From: Geobacter sp. AOG1
Lineage (GTDB): Bacteria; Desulfobacterota; Desulfuromonadia; Geobacterales; Geobacteraceae
Reading direction: 5' to 3'
NCBI RefSeq assembly: GCF_019972315.1
Contig: NZ_BLIZ01000001.1
Coordinates: forward strand, 1 to 64,000
DNA: 64,000 nt
The notes under the pieces are model-generated. The model worked only from the letters and a program-made list of their open reading frames with translations. It did not search any database and had not been told where the DNA came from. Positions 53,707 through 63,607 of this stretch are shown here, in pieces (position 1 is the stretch's first letter; the number at the start of each line of letters is the position of its first letter). Position numbers and translations under genes: made by a program.

Positions 53707-54021
53707 ATGTCAGACAACGAAAACGGGGTAAGCGCGGGTACTGTTATGCTTTCTTTTCTGGCCGGCGCGGCGGTAGGCGCAGGGCTGGCGCTCCTCTACG
53801 CGCCCAAATCGGGCAGGGAACTGCGGGAGCAGATCTCGGACCTGGCCGAAGATGCGGTCGACAAAATCAAGGAGTACACCAAGGAAGCACAGGAAAAAGT
53901 CAAGTCAACCCTTGAAGAGGGGAAAGACATCATCAAGGAAAAAAAGTCCATTCTCTCCACAGCGATCGAAGCTGGTAAAGAGGCGATGGAACGGGAAAAG
54001 GAAAAGTACAAGGAAGCTTGA
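53707..54021 (+). CDS. YtxH-domain protein
   Basis: A 104-residue protein with a Gly/Ala-rich membrane segment (GTVMLSFLAGAAVGAGLALLYAPKSG) in which the closing YAPKSGRELR is the YtxH signature, followed by a long charged helix (residues 35-104). The family is linked to general stress in Gram-positives. It is two bases from DUF948 and the pair ends at a terminator. Confidence 0.88.
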   Translation: MSDNENGVSAGTVMLSFLAGAAVGAGLALLYAPKSGRELREQISDLAEDAVDKIKEYTKEAQEKVKSTLEEGKDIIKEKKSILSTAIEAGKEAMEREKEKYKEA

Positions 54022-54041
54022 GACGCCCCTTTGTTCGTACG

Positions 54042-54068
54042 AAAGCCCACTTCGCGTGGGCTTTTTTT
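54042..54068 (+). terminator. Terminator after YtxH gene
   Basis: AAAGCCCAC/GTGGGCTTT stem with TTCGC loop and T tract. Confidence 0.88.
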
Positions 54069-54099
54069 GTCACGGGCCTGACGACCACCGGAAGAACTC

Positions 54100-55458
54100 A
54101 TGGGAACCAGCGATCACCATAAAGGCTTACTGGCCTTCTTTTCCACCACCCTGTGGGAACTTGAGCCCGACCACTACCGCGGGTTACGCCGGCACGGACT
54201 GAGATACCTGCAGATCATTGCGCTCGTTGCACGTGATTTCTGGCTGGACCAGTGCCCGCTACGGGCAGCGGCCCTCTCCTTTACCACCATTCTGTCGCTC
54301 GTGCCGTTCTTTGCCCTCACCTTTTCCGTCCTCAAGGGGCTGGGAGTCCAGAACAAGCTGGAGCCCCTCATCCTCGAGCAGGTGACGGCCGGCTCCCAGC
54401 AGATGATCAGCAAGATCGTTCTCTACATCAACAACACCAACATGACCTCCATGGGGGCCATCGGCCTGGTGTCACTGGTCGTCACCGTGATAGCCCTGCT
54501 GGCCAGCATCGAGGAGGCATTCAACGTCATCTGGGGGGTACGGGAGACCCGCTCCCTCTATCGCAAGTTCAGTGACTACCTGAGCGTCGTCATAAGCGGT
54601 CCGCTGCTTCTTCTGGCCGCCACCAGCATCACTACGAGCCTGCAGAGCCAGACCCTCGTCAAATGGTTCATCAGCACCAGCTACCTCGGTGATATCCTCC
54701 TGTTCGGCTTCCACCTTGTCCCTTACTTAAGCGCCGCGATGGCCCTGGTTTTCCTCTACATCTTTATCCCCAACACAAATGTCCGTTTCAGCTCGGCCCT
54801 GATCGGCGGCGTCCTGGCGGGCGCATCCTGGGAGATTGCCCAATGGGGATACCTCCATTTCCAGGTCGGCGTTTCCCGTTACAACGCCATCTACGGAACT
54901 ATGGCAGTTCTTCCCGTGCTCATGGTCTGGATCTATACCAGCTGGTTGATCGTACTGTTCGGCGTGGAGGTGGTCTACGCCCATCAGAACCTGCGGACTT
55001 TTCTCCGTGAGCAGCGTGCCGGCTCCATGAGCCACAGCGTCAGGGAACTGCTGACGCTGGCCATACTCCAGGACATTGCTGCGGCCTTTCACACCGGCCG
55101 CGACGCCTGGACGGCCGAACAGCTTGCCGAGGACCTGGATGTGCCGCTACGGGTGGTGCGGGAACTGCTCGACCTTCTGGCAACCTCCGGCTATCTGACG
55201 GAAACGGCCGGTACCCGACCGGCCTGGCAACCGGCCAGAGACCTGGAATGCATCCCTCTGCACAACGTGCTGAAAACCATCAAGGAGCACGGCAGCGGAT
55301 GCCGCATCACACGCCTCACCCGTGGAGAACAGCGGTTAAGGGAAGTCCTTGACCGGATGGAAACGGGAGGAGAGGACGCACTGGCGGGTATGACCCTCCA
55401 TGATCTGGTCGCCACCCAACATCCCACCATACCCGCCGACTCGATTCCACAGGATTAA
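54100..55458 (+). CDS. YihY/BrkB membrane protein with winged-helix tail
   Basis: A 452-residue protein. The N-terminal 300 residues carry about six membrane helices and family features such as PLRAAALSFTTILSLVPFFAL and YNAIYGTMAVLPVLMVWIYTSWLIVLFG. The last 130 residues are soluble and look like a winged helix (AEQLAEDLDVPLRVVRELLDLLATSGYL). YihY was once called RNase BN, but that activity belongs to another gene; its true role is unknown. The C-terminal DNA-binding-like domain is seen in many longer members of the family. Confidence 0.88.
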   Translation: MGTSDHHKGLLAFFSTTLWELEPDHYRGLRRHGLRYLQIIALVARDFWLDQCPLRAAALSFTTILSLVPFFALTFSVLKGLGVQNKLEPLILEQVTAGSQQMISKIVLYINNTNMTSMGAIGLVSLVVTVIALLASIEEAFNVIWGVRETRSLYRKFSDYLSVVISGPLLLLAATSITTSLQSQTLVKWFISTSYLGDILLFGFHLVPYLSAAMALVFLYIFIPNTNVRFSSALIGGVLAGASWEIAQWGYLHFQVGVSRYNAIYGTMAVLPVLMVWIYTSWLIVLFGVEVVYAHQNLRTFLREQRAGSMSHSVRELLTLAILQDIAAAFHTGRDAWTAEQLAEDLDVPLRVVRELLDLLATSGYLTETAGTRPAWQPARDLECIPLHNVLKTIKEHGSGCRITRLTRGEQRLREVLDRMETGGEDALAGMTLHDLVATQHPTIPADSIPQD

Positions 55459-55490
55459 CTGTTTATAACCTTCAAGCGGCAGGCTGCGCG

Positions 55491-55519
55491 TTGACAAAGC
55501 GGGATGAATCGCATATAGT
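55491..55519 (+). promoter_or_regulatory. Near-consensus sigma-70 promoter
   Basis: TTGACA (55491-55496), 17-base spacer, TATAGT (55514-55519), 34 bases before the transpeptidase ATG. This TTG is not the start codon even though it opens the longest frame. Confidence 0.75.
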
Positions 55520-55553
55520 GAGCCTAAAAACAGGCACTTGCAAGACACAAATC

Positions 55554-56912
55554 ATGCGGGATTTCAAACATATATCGGGACGAAAGCGCCCTATCAGGCT
55601 CCGGCTGTTCGGCCGTCACCACGCGACCTCTCTGAACTCCTACAGGAAGCTGGTCGAGCCGAAACCGGACAAAAAATGGCTTCGCTACCTGTTGCCGTTT
55701 CTGGCCGTCGTTCTTGCGGCTTACCCGGTGGGAAGTCTCCTCTTCAGCGCACGGAATGCCGCTTCCAGCGTCAACAAAACGCCGCCACCGGCCACCAAAG
55801 CCAAACCCCTTGGGGAACTGACGGACGGGCAGTCATTTCGCCTGGGTTCCGAAGCGCTTCCCGTTTCCCGGTACGAAGGGGAGCACCTGGTTGCGTCTCT
55901 CCCCGATGGCGGCAAGATGGTCTACACCCTCGACCAGGAGCTGCAGACGCGGGTAACGAAGGTTCTGGAAAGCTTCCATGTCCCCTATGGGGCCTTTGTC
56001 GCCATCGAACCGAAAACCGGTCGAATCCTCGCCATGGCCGGCTACTCTGCAACCGATCCGTCCTGGGCGAGCCAGTCCTGCTACAACCTCTACCCGATGG
56101 CATCCCTCTTCAAGATCGTCACGGCAGCAGCAGCCCTTGAGCAGAAAAAGGTCAATGCGACCACGGTCCTCCCGTTTAACGGAAGACTCACCTCGGAAAA
56201 CCCCAAGTACTGGGATGCCCCCCCTTCCCGAAGGGGGAAGCCGGGGCAACAGATGAGCCTGACCATGGCCATGGGGAAGTCGGTCAACCCGGTCTTCGGG
56301 AGACTGGCCAGTGACGTGGTCGGACGTGATTCGCTCATGGCATCTGCCGTTCTTTTCGGCTTCAACCAGCCGCTCTTCCCCGAAACACCGGTAATCCCGA
56401 GCGTCGCCCAGGAACCCCGGGACAACCTCGACCTCAGACGGATGGGGGCGGGACTCAGCAGGGAGGTGAAGATATCCCCCCTCCACGCTGCGGCGCTCAT
56501 GGCCGCCATTGCCAACAACGGCACGCTCATGAAACCGTACCTGACGGAAGAGATACGAAACGGCAAAGGTGTGGAGATTTACAGCCCCAAATCCCAAGCC
56601 ATGCGACGTCTCGTCTCGCCGGAAAGCGCTTCCGAGTTGACAAGAATGCTCTCCTCGACCGTCAACAGCGGCACGTCGCGAAAGGCATTCCACGACCGAC
56701 GGGGCCGGCCGAAACTGGCGACCATCGACATCGCCGCCAAAACCGGTTCCATCAACGGCACCAATCCCACCGGCCATTACAACTGGTTTGCCGCCTACGC
56801 TCCCGCCAATGACCCGCAGATCGCCCTCGTGGCGCTCGTCGTCAATGGCGATAAATGGCGGATCAAGGCGTCGTATGTGGGGGAACAGGCGCTGGAAGCT
56901 TTCTTCAAGTAA
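55554..56912 (+). CDS. Penicillin-binding transpeptidase
   Basis: A 452-residue protein with a basic cytoplasmic N-terminus, one membrane helix (about 45-65) and a transpeptidase domain. All three active-site motifs are present: SLFK (Ser184-Lys187), SVN (Ser243-Asn245) and KTGS (Lys396-Ser399). There is no glycosyltransferase domain and little room for the usual class B pedestal, so it is a compact class B-like enzyme acting on periplasmic peptidoglycan. The ATG at 55554 is chosen because a strong promoter occupies the upstream extension; no clear SD is seen. It may serve in division, elongation or sporulation-like remodelling; unknown. Confidence 0.87.
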   Translation: MRDFKHISGRKRPIRLRLFGRHHATSLNSYRKLVEPKPDKKWLRYLLPFLAVVLAAYPVGSLLFSARNAASSVNKTPPPATKAKPLGELTDGQSFRLGSEALPVSRYEGEHLVASLPDGGKMVYTLDQELQTRVTKVLESFHVPYGAFVAIEPKTGRILAMAGYSATDPSWASQSCYNLYPMASLFKIVTAAAALEQKKVNATTVLPFNGRLTSENPKYWDAPPSRRGKPGQQMSLTMAMGKSVNPVFGRLASDVVGRDSLMASAVLFGFNQPLFPETPVIPSVAQEPRDNLDLRRMGAGLSREVKISPLHAAALMAAIANNGTLMKPYLTEEIRNGKGVEIYSPKSQAMRRLVSPESASELTRMLSSTVNSGTSRKAFHDRRGRPKLATIDIAAKTGSINGTNPTGHYNWFAAYAPANDPQIALVALVVNGDKWRIKASYVGEQALEAFFK

Positions 56913-57008
56913 GGCGGACGAGGGCAATAGGCACGAGGCGGGGGTTTCGAGCAAGGAAGTACTGACATTCTTGCCCTTCGTCTGGTGCCTGTTTTATCTG
57001 GAGTTAAT

Positions 57009-57263
57009 GTGGAGTGCATGAAATGCGGGACATGCTGCACGGCGCCGGATATCAGCACCTTGCGGAAGCCGGTGGGAGTGAAGTGTCCGCATTTGGGTGC
57101 GGACGGTCTGTGCGAGATTTATGCGACGCGACCGGCCGTCTGCCGGAGCTACCGCCCCGATGAAATCTGCCTGCAGATAAACGCCCCGACCCTAACGGAA
57201 CGTGTGACCAACTACGTGCAACTGTTCGGCCTGGCAGAGGAAATTCGGCGCACTCAGCGGTAG
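57009..57263 (+). CDS. YkgJ-type zinc/iron cysteine-cluster protein
   Basis: An 84-residue protein with the YkgJ pattern: ECMKCGTCC at the N-terminus, VKCPHLGADGLCEIYATRPAVCRSY, and EICLQ. Members bind a metal cluster through these cysteines; the function is unknown. A GTG at 57009 gives the usual family start (MEC...CGTCC) and has GGAG at 57000-57003; an ATG at 57018 is an alternative. Its 3' end overlaps the convergent lpxH by 10 bases. Confidence 0.83.
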   Translation: MECMKCGTCCTAPDISTLRKPVGVKCPHLGADGLCEIYATRPAVCRSYRPDEICLQINAPTLTERVTNYVQLFGLAEEIRRTQR

Positions 57264-57976
57264 GTGTGGAGCGTCAATCGGCCGTCCGCCAACTCACCGT
57301 AGGTGAAGTGGGTAAGCCAGTCACCGAGACAGAGGAGGACCTTGCCGCTGCCATCGGATGCCGTCTCCAGAAGCGGGATATGGAAGTGGCCGGCGATAAC
57401 GGCATCATACCCTTCCCGAAACCGGGCCGAGGCGAATTCACGCAGAATCGTCGGGTAGTCCCAGCGCTGTTGACGTTGGGGATGGCTCCCCTTGCTGCGC
57501 TTCCCCAATCGCTCGGCGATTGCGATGGCAACGGCGGCCGGCACGCGGGGGACGAGGGCGCGGGTCAGGCGATTGTGAAAGATGAACCGGAGCAGGTGGT
57601 AGCTGTAGTCCCGGCGGTTGATCTGGTCGCCATGGCAGAGATAGAAGCGTTTCCCCGCCAGTTCCAGGCTTGCCGGACCGGGGAACACACGGGCCTGGAG
57701 AGTTTCCGTGAAAAACGACCCCAGGTGGAAGTCGTGGTTTCCTTCGAAATAGACGATCTCCACCCCGCCGGCGTGAAGTTCAGCGAGCTTGTCGAGGATC
57801 GGGACATAGTGGAGAAAGGGGTTGGACCGGTAGCCGAGCCAGAACTCGAACAGGTCCCCCATGATGAAGAGCGTGGCCGTATTCCCCGCCAGGCTGTCGA
57901 GAAAACGCAACAACAGCCGGTAATTGGCATCGGCCGGATCCTGCAGGTGGGCATCGGCAATGAACACTGTGCGCAT
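57254..57976 (-). CDS. lpxH: UDP-2,3-diacylglucosamine diphosphatase
   Basis: A 240-residue metallophosphatase producing lipid X in lipid A synthesis. The metal-binding motifs are IADAHL, MGDLFEFWLG, EGNHDFHLG, CHGDQINRRD and AGHFHIP. It is soluble and peripheral at the inner membrane. A tract of GGTAAA and GGTAGA hexamers (58001-58030) lies just upstream of its start. Monocistronic. Confidence 0.93.
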   Translation of the reverse strand: MRTVFIADAHLQDPADANYRLLLRFLDSLAGNTATLFIMGDLFEFWLGYRSNPFLHYVPILDKLAELHAGGVEIVYFEGNHDFHLGSFFTETLQARVFPGPASLELAGKRFYLCHGDQINRRDYSYHLLRFIFHNRLTRALVPRVPAAVAIAIAERLGKRSKGSHPQRQQRWDYPTILREFASARFREGYDAVIAGHFHIPLLETASDGSGKVLLCLGDWLTHFTYGELADGRLTLHTYR

Positions 57977-58083
57977 GGCGGCAACTATATAGGAAATGCG
58001 GGTAAAGGTAAAGGTAGAGGTAGGGGGAAGAAAACCCTTCTGCCATTCCGTCTTGACCTCTGCCCGATCAGGGTGTTACGTTG

Positions 58084-58521
58084 ATGGGTGTAATGCGGGA
58101 CGTGGAAATAGTCTGGGACGACCTCCTGGACGCGTTTGAAAATCCGGACGGGGAACTGATCTATTTTCTGGACCGGGATACCGGGGAAGTGTTTTTCGTC
58201 CCGGTCGACTATGAGGATGATGCCTTCTGGGAAGAAATGGAAGAAGACGAGGAGCGATTCCTTCCGATCCCCGGCTACGATTACGACCAGGAACGGCACC
58301 TGCTCAACGAATTCATCAAGGGTATCCACAACGCCAGCCTGAAGGACCTCCTGGAGAGAGCCTTCATCGGCAAGCGTCCCTACGGGCGAATGGACGAGAT
58401 ACTCTCCTTCTATCCCGAGGAAATGGAGCGGTTGCTGGCCCTGAAAGAGGAACTGACCACCGAGCGGATCAAACAGTGGCTTGAAGAACACGATATTTTC
58501 CCCTTCCACGAACCGTTTTGA
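58084..58521 (+). CDS. UPF0158 family protein
   Basis: A 145-residue acidic, soluble protein with the family pattern LIYFLDRDTGEVFFVPVDYE, ERFLPIPGYDYDQERHLLNEFI and WLEEHDIFPFHEPF. The family is widespread and uncharacterised. The ATG at 58084 has AGGG at 58070-58073; an ATG at 58093 (MRDVEIVWDD) is also possible. The gap to the following permease is 53 bases, so it may be cotranscribed. Confidence 0.83.
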   Translation: MGVMRDVEIVWDDLLDAFENPDGELIYFLDRDTGEVFFVPVDYEDDAFWEEMEEDEERFLPIPGYDYDQERHLLNEFIKGIHNASLKDLLERAFIGKRPYGRMDEILSFYPEEMERLLALKEELTTERIKQWLEEHDIFPFHEPF

Positions 58522-58574
58522 CCGCCGTTGGGGAACATAGTCCACACCGCGACACTCACCCGGAGAAGACCACC

Positions 58575-59621
58575 ATGAAGCCCGCTCAGCCGGCTGTCAT
58601 CCGAAACCTGCTTCTACTGATGCTTGCGGTAATCCTCATTGCCGCCGGCTACGCCCTGCGGCATACGGTTTCCTGCTTTCTCCTCTCCTTCGTGCTCGCC
58701 TACCTGCTCGATCCGCTCCTGGTTTATCTGGAGCGGAACAGGGTCCGGCGCATCTACGGCATCACCATCCTGTACATCATCCTCGCAGTCTTTTCGGTCA
58801 TATTCTTCATGTTTTTCGTCCCCTTCCTGACCCTGCGCTGGCAAAGCCTGCTCCACGATTTTCCCGGCTACCTGCAGAAGATTCAACTGCTCGCCCAGGG
58901 ATGGAAGTCCCAGCTTCTCCCCTCCGCAGCCGCCGAGGAATGGCGCTGGCTGGTGGAATCGGCCACAGAACACATCGACAAGCTCCTTGGCAAGATCGGC
59001 GGCGGCATCTATGCGGCTTTGACCAGGATGGTCTTCAATCTCTTCAACCTGGTGCTGGCGCCGGTCCTCGTTTTATTCATGCTCTTCTACAAACAGACGA
59101 TCATGGACGGGATCACCTCCTGGCTGCCGGTCCGGCGGCGGGAAACGCTGCTTGCCCTGGGGCGGGAGATCAACGGCAGCATCGGCGGCTATATCCGGGG
59201 CCAGTTCGTGGTATCCGCCATTGTGGCGGTACTTTCCAGTATCGCCCTGTTTGCCCTGGATGTGGACTACGCCCTCTTCAACGGCATATTTGCCGGCCTC
59301 GCCTCGATCCTCCCGTTCATCGGCGTCATCCTGGCCACGCTTCCCGCCCTCTTCTTCGCCTACGTCAAGTTCCAGAGCGGCATTGCCATGTTAAATGTGA
59401 TCGCCGCCTTCTCCGTCATATACTTCCTGGAAGGATACGTCATAAAACCGCTGGTATTCAAGGAAGCGATGAATCTCAATCCGCTCGTCACCGTCATCGT
59501 CGTCATGGCGTTCGGCGAGCTGATGGGATTCTGGGGAATACTGCTGGCCATACCCATCGCCGCTGCCTGCAAGATCGTCGCACAGTACATTCGGCAGGGG
59601 AAATTTGCCGAAGAGGGGTAA
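58575..59621 (+). CDS. AI-2E/PerM family permease, first copy
   Basis: A 348-residue membrane protein with about eight helices. Family marks are the N-terminal LSFVLAYLLDPLLVYLERN, FMLFYKQTIMDG, and the C-terminal IKPLVFKEAMNLNPLVTVIVVMAFGELMGFWG. Despite the name, transport of autoinducer 2 is not established for most members; some export ions or act in osmotic response. GGAGAAG precedes the ATG at 58575. Two bases separate it from a second, homologous copy. Confidence 0.9.
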   Translation: MKPAQPAVIRNLLLLMLAVILIAAGYALRHTVSCFLLSFVLAYLLDPLLVYLERNRVRRIYGITILYIILAVFSVIFFMFFVPFLTLRWQSLLHDFPGYLQKIQLLAQGWKSQLLPSAAAEEWRWLVESATEHIDKLLGKIGGGIYAALTRMVFNLFNLVLAPVLVLFMLFYKQTIMDGITSWLPVRRRETLLALGREINGSIGGYIRGQFVVSAIVAVLSSIALFALDVDYALFNGIFAGLASILPFIGVILATLPALFFAYVKFQSGIAMLNVIAAFSVIYFLEGYVIKPLVFKEAMNLNPLVTVIVVMAFGELMGFWGILLAIPIAAACKIVAQYIRQGKFAEEG

Positions 59622-59623
59622 TC

Positions 59624-60691
59624 ATGGATAGCGTCGGCGCCAAGGGGCGCATGTACTATTTCCTGGCCGCCTGCTTCGCTCTGGCGCTCCTGGCCAGTAT
59701 CTTCGTTCGCCACACCTTCTCCGCCCTGCTCACCTCCCTGGCCCTTGCGTATCTCCTCAACCCCCTCCTGAAGTACCTGGAAAAGCGGGGGTTTTCCCGC
59801 TCCCTCTCCATTACCTTCATCTATGGCATCATAGCCTTGGGAGCGCTCTACTCGTCATTCTTCCTCATCCCTTACATAGGCCACCAGTTGAACGCCCTCA
59901 CCTCCTCCCTCCCCGATTACGTCCAGGGGATCAAGCGAGCCCTCGACGACTGGAAAGACGAACTCCTCCCCTATTACAGCACCGCAGATCTCGACTGGCT
60001 CATGGCCAAGGTGCAGGGTTCCCTGAACAAGCTGGTGACGGATGTCTCCGGTCTCGGATACGAACAGCTCAAGGGGATCATGTTTGCCCTGTTCGACCTT
60101 CTCCTTGCCCCGATCCTGATCTTTTTCATGCTCTACTACAAGGAAGAGTTCAAGGAGATACTGATCCGCATCACCCCCCGGGAGGTACGCGAGGAACTGA
60201 AACAACTGGGGAACCGCATCAACCGGACCCTGGAACGCTATGTTCTCGCCATGGTCGTTGATTGCCTGCTGGTCGGCATCCTCTGTGCGGCATCCCTGGC
60301 CCTTCTCGACATCGAGTTTCCCCTCCTGAACGGACTGTTCGCGGGCTTTGCCACCATTGTCCCCTTTGTCGGCGCGATGGTGGCAGTCATTCCTCCGGCT
60401 CTGATAGGCTACGCCAAGAGCGGTGACATCCTCATCATTCCCAAGGTGTGCGCTATCTATTTTCTCATCAACGTGGTGGTTGACGGGTACATCATCAAAC
60501 CGCTCGTCATGCGCGGCACCCTGAGACTGAACCCCCTGGCGGTCATCTTCTCGGTCATGGCCCTTGGAGAGATCATGGGGTTCTGGGGCATCGTGCTCGC
60601 CATTCCCTGTGCCGCCGTGGTCAAGGTCTGCTCGACCGGGGTACGACAGATCATGGCAACGAGGAACAACCATGCAAACGACGACCTTTAG
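59624..60691 (+). CDS. AI-2E/PerM family permease, second copy
   Basis: A 355-residue paralogue of the preceding gene, sharing [33 protein letters not shown] and [34 protein letters not shown] but clearly diverged. GAGGGG precedes the ATG at 59624. Its last 20 bases overlap the copA start. Two different permeases made from one mRNA suggest a hetero-oligomer or separate substrates; both are inference. Confidence 0.9.
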   Translation: MDSVGAKGRMYYFLAACFALALLASIFVRHTFSALLTSLALAYLLNPLLKYLEKRGFSRSLSITFIYGIIALGALYSSFFLIPYIGHQLNALTSSLPDYVQGIKRALDDWKDELLPYYSTADLDWLMAKVQGSLNKLVTDVSGLGYEQLKGIMFALFDLLLAPILIFFMLYYKEEFKEILIRITPREVREELKQLGNRINRTLERYVLAMVVDCLLVGILCAASLALLDIEFPLLNGLFAGFATIVPFVGAMVAVIPPALIGYAKSGDILIIPKVCAIYFLINVVVDGYIIKPLVMRGTLRLNPLAVIFSVMALGEIMGFWGIVLAIPCAAVVKVCSTGVRQIMATRNNHANDDL

Positions 60692-63068
60692 CATCTCCGG
60701 CATGTCGTGCGCCAACTGCGCCGCCCGCATTGAAAAGGGGGTGGCCGGCACCGCCGGCGTTACACGGGCAGTGGTCAACTTTCCCCTGGAAGAGCTGACG
60801 GTGGATTACGACGAGACGCTCGACCGGGAAACCATCGAGACGCTGGTCAAGGGGCTCGGCTACGGCATCGTTCCGCGTGGGGAACCGGGGGAACTCCGGT
60901 TCGGGGTGCGTGGCCTCCACTGCGCCTCCTGCGTGGCAACCCTGGAGAAAAAGCTCCTCGCCCACCCGGCAGTCTCCACCGCCGTGGTCAATCTCTCCCA
61001 GGAAGAGGCCTTTGTCCGCTTCGACGCAGCCCGGCTCGGCAAGGGAGAGATCTTCGCCCTGGTGACCGATGCGGGCTACCAGCCGGTGGAACCGGCGGCA
61101 ACCGATGATTCCGCCAGCCAGTTCCGGAGCCAGCGAAACTGGTTCATCGCCAGCCTCGCCGCGTCCCTCCCCATCATGCTCACAATGGGGCTCCACGGCA
61201 ACCGGGCCATCGGCTGGATGAATCTCGTCCTCGCCACGGCAGTCCAGTTTTCCGCGGGGCTCACCTTTTACCGCGGCTCCTGGTATGCCCTCAAAAACAA
61301 GAGCGCCAACATGGATGTCCTCGTGGCACTCGGCACCTCGGCCGCCTACTTTTACTCGCTGGCCGCCTTCTTCGGCGCTTTCGGCGGGCACGGCGAAGTC
61401 TTCTTCGAGACCTCCGCCATGCTCATCGCCTTCATCCGTCTCGGCAAGTACCTGGAGGCGCGGGCTCGCGGGAAGGCGGGAGAGGCACTCAAGAAGCTTC
61501 TCCGGCTCCAGGCCGACAAGGCAAGGCTCCTGGTGGACGGGACGGAACGGGAAGTCCCCGCATCTCTGGTCAAGACAGGAGATGTGGTGCTGGTCCGGCC
61601 GGGAGAAACCATCCCGGTGGACGGCACCGTCCTCGAAGGGAACTCCAGCGTCAACGAGTCGATGGTGACCGGTGAATCCCTGCCGGTTGCGAAAACCGCC
61701 GGCGCCACCGTCACCGGCGCCACCGTCAACGGCCGTGGCCCCCTGACGATCCAGGCGACCAGAGTCGGCGAGGCGACCATGCTCGCCCAGATCGTCCGGA
61801 TGGTGCGCGAGGCCCAGGCGGACAAGGCGCCGATCCAGCGCTTTGCCGACCGGGTATCGGGGGTCTTCGTGCCGGTGGTCATCGCCCTTGCACTCCTGAC
61901 CTTCATCCTCTGGTACCTAGCACTCCACCAGGAATTCCTCTTTGCCTTCAAGCTCGCCATCGCCGTGGTGGTCATCGCCTGCCCCTGCGCCATGGGGCTG
62001 GCCACCCCGACCGCCATCATGGTCGGGAGCGGCGTGGGACTCGCCCGTGGAATTCTCATCAAACGCGGTTCGGTGCTGGAGAACATCGCCGGCCTGCAGG
62101 CGGTCCTTCTCGACAAGACCGGCACCATCACGAGCGGCAGGCCCGCCCTGACCGACCTGCTGGCCGTGCCGTCGGGGGAACCGGACCGGCTCATGGAATA
62201 CCTGGCAGCGGCCGAATCCCGATCCAACCACCCCCTGGCCCAGGCCGCCCTGGAAGCTGCCGCAGCCAGAGCGATACGGCCCGGCTCCGTTGACGGCTAC
62301 GAGGAGCGGGAGGGTTTTGGCGTTTCCTGCACCTACAACGGCAACAGGGTCCTTGCCGGCAGCGCCCGGTTCATGGAAGAGACGGGCATCACCATCGGCC
62401 CCTTCGCAGCGGAGGCTGACCGGCTGGCCGACGCGGGTAAATCGCTCATCTACGTGTCCGTGGAAGGCAAGCTGGCAGGGGTGGCAGCCTTTGCCGACCA
62501 GGTCAGGGAAAGTTCCATCCGGTCGGTGGCGGCACTGAAGCAGATGGGGATCGCCACGTACATGATTACGGGGGACAACCGACTTGTGGCAGAGACGGTA
62601 GCGGGCCAGGCAGGGGTGGACGGCTTCGAGGCCGAGGTGCTGCCGGGCCGCAAGCAGCAGGTGGTAAAGGAATACCAGCAGAAGGGGTATTACGTCGCCA
62701 TGGTAGGTGACGGCATCAACGACGCCCCCGCCCTGGCCCAGGCCGATGTGGGAATCGCCATCGGCGGCGGCGCCGACGTGGCAAAGGAGACCGGCGACAT
62801 CATCCTGGTACGGGACGACCTCATGGACGTGGTGGCTGCCATTCGTCTGGGGAAGGCGACCCTGGCGCGGATCAAGCAGAACCTTTTCTGGGCGCTCTTC
62901 TATAACATCCTCGGCATCCCCGTCGCCGCAGGCGCTCTCTACTACCCCTTCGGCATCACCCTCAAACCGGAATTCGCAGGTCTGGCCATGGCCTTCTCGT
63001 CGGTGTCGGTCGTCGCCAACTCGCTCCTTCTCAAGCGGGTTGGCCGGCATCTGAGGGATGACCGGTAG
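60672..63068 (+). CDS. copA: Copper-exporting P1B-type ATPase
   Basis: A 798-residue ATPase. Two N-terminal heavy-metal domains carry CANC (Cys13/Cys16) and CASC. Eight membrane helices include the CPC metal site (Cys437-Pro-Cys439) of copper pumps. Catalytic parts are TGES, DKTGT with the phosphorylated Asp481, SNHPLA for ATP binding and [10 protein letters not shown]. It should export Cu(I) from the cytoplasm. GAGGA precedes the ATG at 60672. No CueR- or CsoR-like regulator is adjacent. Confidence 0.95.
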   Translation: MQTTTFSISGMSCANCAARIEKGVAGTAGVTRAVVNFPLEELTVDYDETLDRETIETLVKGLGYGIVPRGEPGELRFGVRGLHCASCVATLEKKLLAHPAVSTAVVNLSQEEAFVRFDAARLGKGEIFALVTDAGYQPVEPAATDDSASQFRSQRNWFIASLAASLPIMLTMGLHGNRAIGWMNLVLATAVQFSAGLTFYRGSWYALKNKSANMDVLVALGTSAAYFYSLAAFFGAFGGHGEVFFETSAMLIAFIRLGKYLEARARGKAGEALKKLLRLQADKARLLVDGTEREVPASLVKTGDVVLVRPGETIPVDGTVLEGNSSVNESMVTGESLPVAKTAGATVTGATVNGRGPLTIQATRVGEATMLAQIVRMVREAQADKAPIQRFADRVSGVFVPVVIALALLTFILWYLALHQEFLFAFKLAIAVVVIACPCAMGLATPTAIMVGSGVGLARGILIKRGSVLENIAGLQAVLLDKTGTITSGRPALTDLLAVPSGEPDRLMEYLAAAESRSNHPLAQAALEAAAARAIRPGSVDGYEEREGFGVSCTYNGNRVLAGSARFMEETGITIGPFAAEADRLADAGKSLIYVSVEGKLAGVAAFADQVRESSIRSVAALKQMGIATYMITGDNRLVAETVAGQAGVDGFEAEVLPGRKQQVVKEYQQKGYYVAMVGDGINDAPALAQADVGIAIGGGADVAKETGDIILVRDDLMDVVAAIRLGKATLARIKQNLFWALFYNILGIPVAAGALYYPFGITLKPEFAGLAMAFSSVSVVANSLLLKRVGRHLRDDR

Positions 63069-63088
63069 GCCGGGAAGGAAACGAACCC

Positions 63089-63607
63089 ATGCACCAGGGC
63101 ATCACCAGACTTCTGCGGGAAATGGCCGGCATCTGCCTCGTGGCGATCGCCATCGGGCTTGCCTGGAACCACCAGCTTCTCCACAACGCACGGACCGGCA
63201 ACGCTCCGCCCGGCTCCACCGCACCGGCATCGGCACCAAGGGGCCAATCGGGACAGGAGCAACAAGTAGTTCCGCTCCCCCTCGGCCTCATGCAGGTAAA
63301 GGAGTTCCTCGACAGGAAGGAAGCGGTCATCGTGGACGCCCGGGACAAAGCTGCCTTTGCCGCCGGCCACATAACCGGCGCGGTTTCACTCCCCCTCGGC
63401 GAGGCGGCTGGCCGGCTGGCCGATTTCGCAAAACGCTACCCCTCCACCACCCTGCTGGTAGTCTACTGTAACGGCTATGACTGCCACGACAGCCACAACC
63501 TGGCCAACAAGCTCATCGCTGCCGGCTACCCGACAGTATTCGTCTTTGAAGGGGGTTTTCCCGAATGGCAGTCTGCCGGCTACCCGGTAACAGGAGGGAC
63601 CCCATGA
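63089..63607 (+). CDS. Membrane-anchored rhodanese
   Basis: A 172-residue protein: one N-terminal membrane helix (about 12-27), a Pro/Gly-rich linker, and a periplasmic rhodanese domain (about 65-170) with VIVDARDKAAFAAGHITGA and the catalytic Cys in VVYCNGYDCHDSHN. It may carry sulfane sulfur; the substrate is unknown. The gene lies 20 bases after copA and overlaps the following DoxX-like gene by ATGA, so the two act as a pair. Confidence 0.88.
   Translation: MHQGITRLLREMAGICLVAIAIGLAWNHQLLHNARTGNAPPGSTAPASAPRGQSGQEQQVVPLPLGLMQVKEFLDRKEAVIVDARDKAAFAAGHITGAVSLPLGEAAGRLADFAKRYPSTTLLVVYCNGYDCHDSHNLANKLIAAGYPTVFVFEGGFPEWQSAGYPVTGGTP

Noticed and set aside
58001-58030. GGTAAA/GGTAGA hexamer tract considered as a CRISPR-like or slipped repeat
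   Set aside because: Only about four imperfect units of six bases with no spacers; at most a short simple repeat upstream of lpxH.
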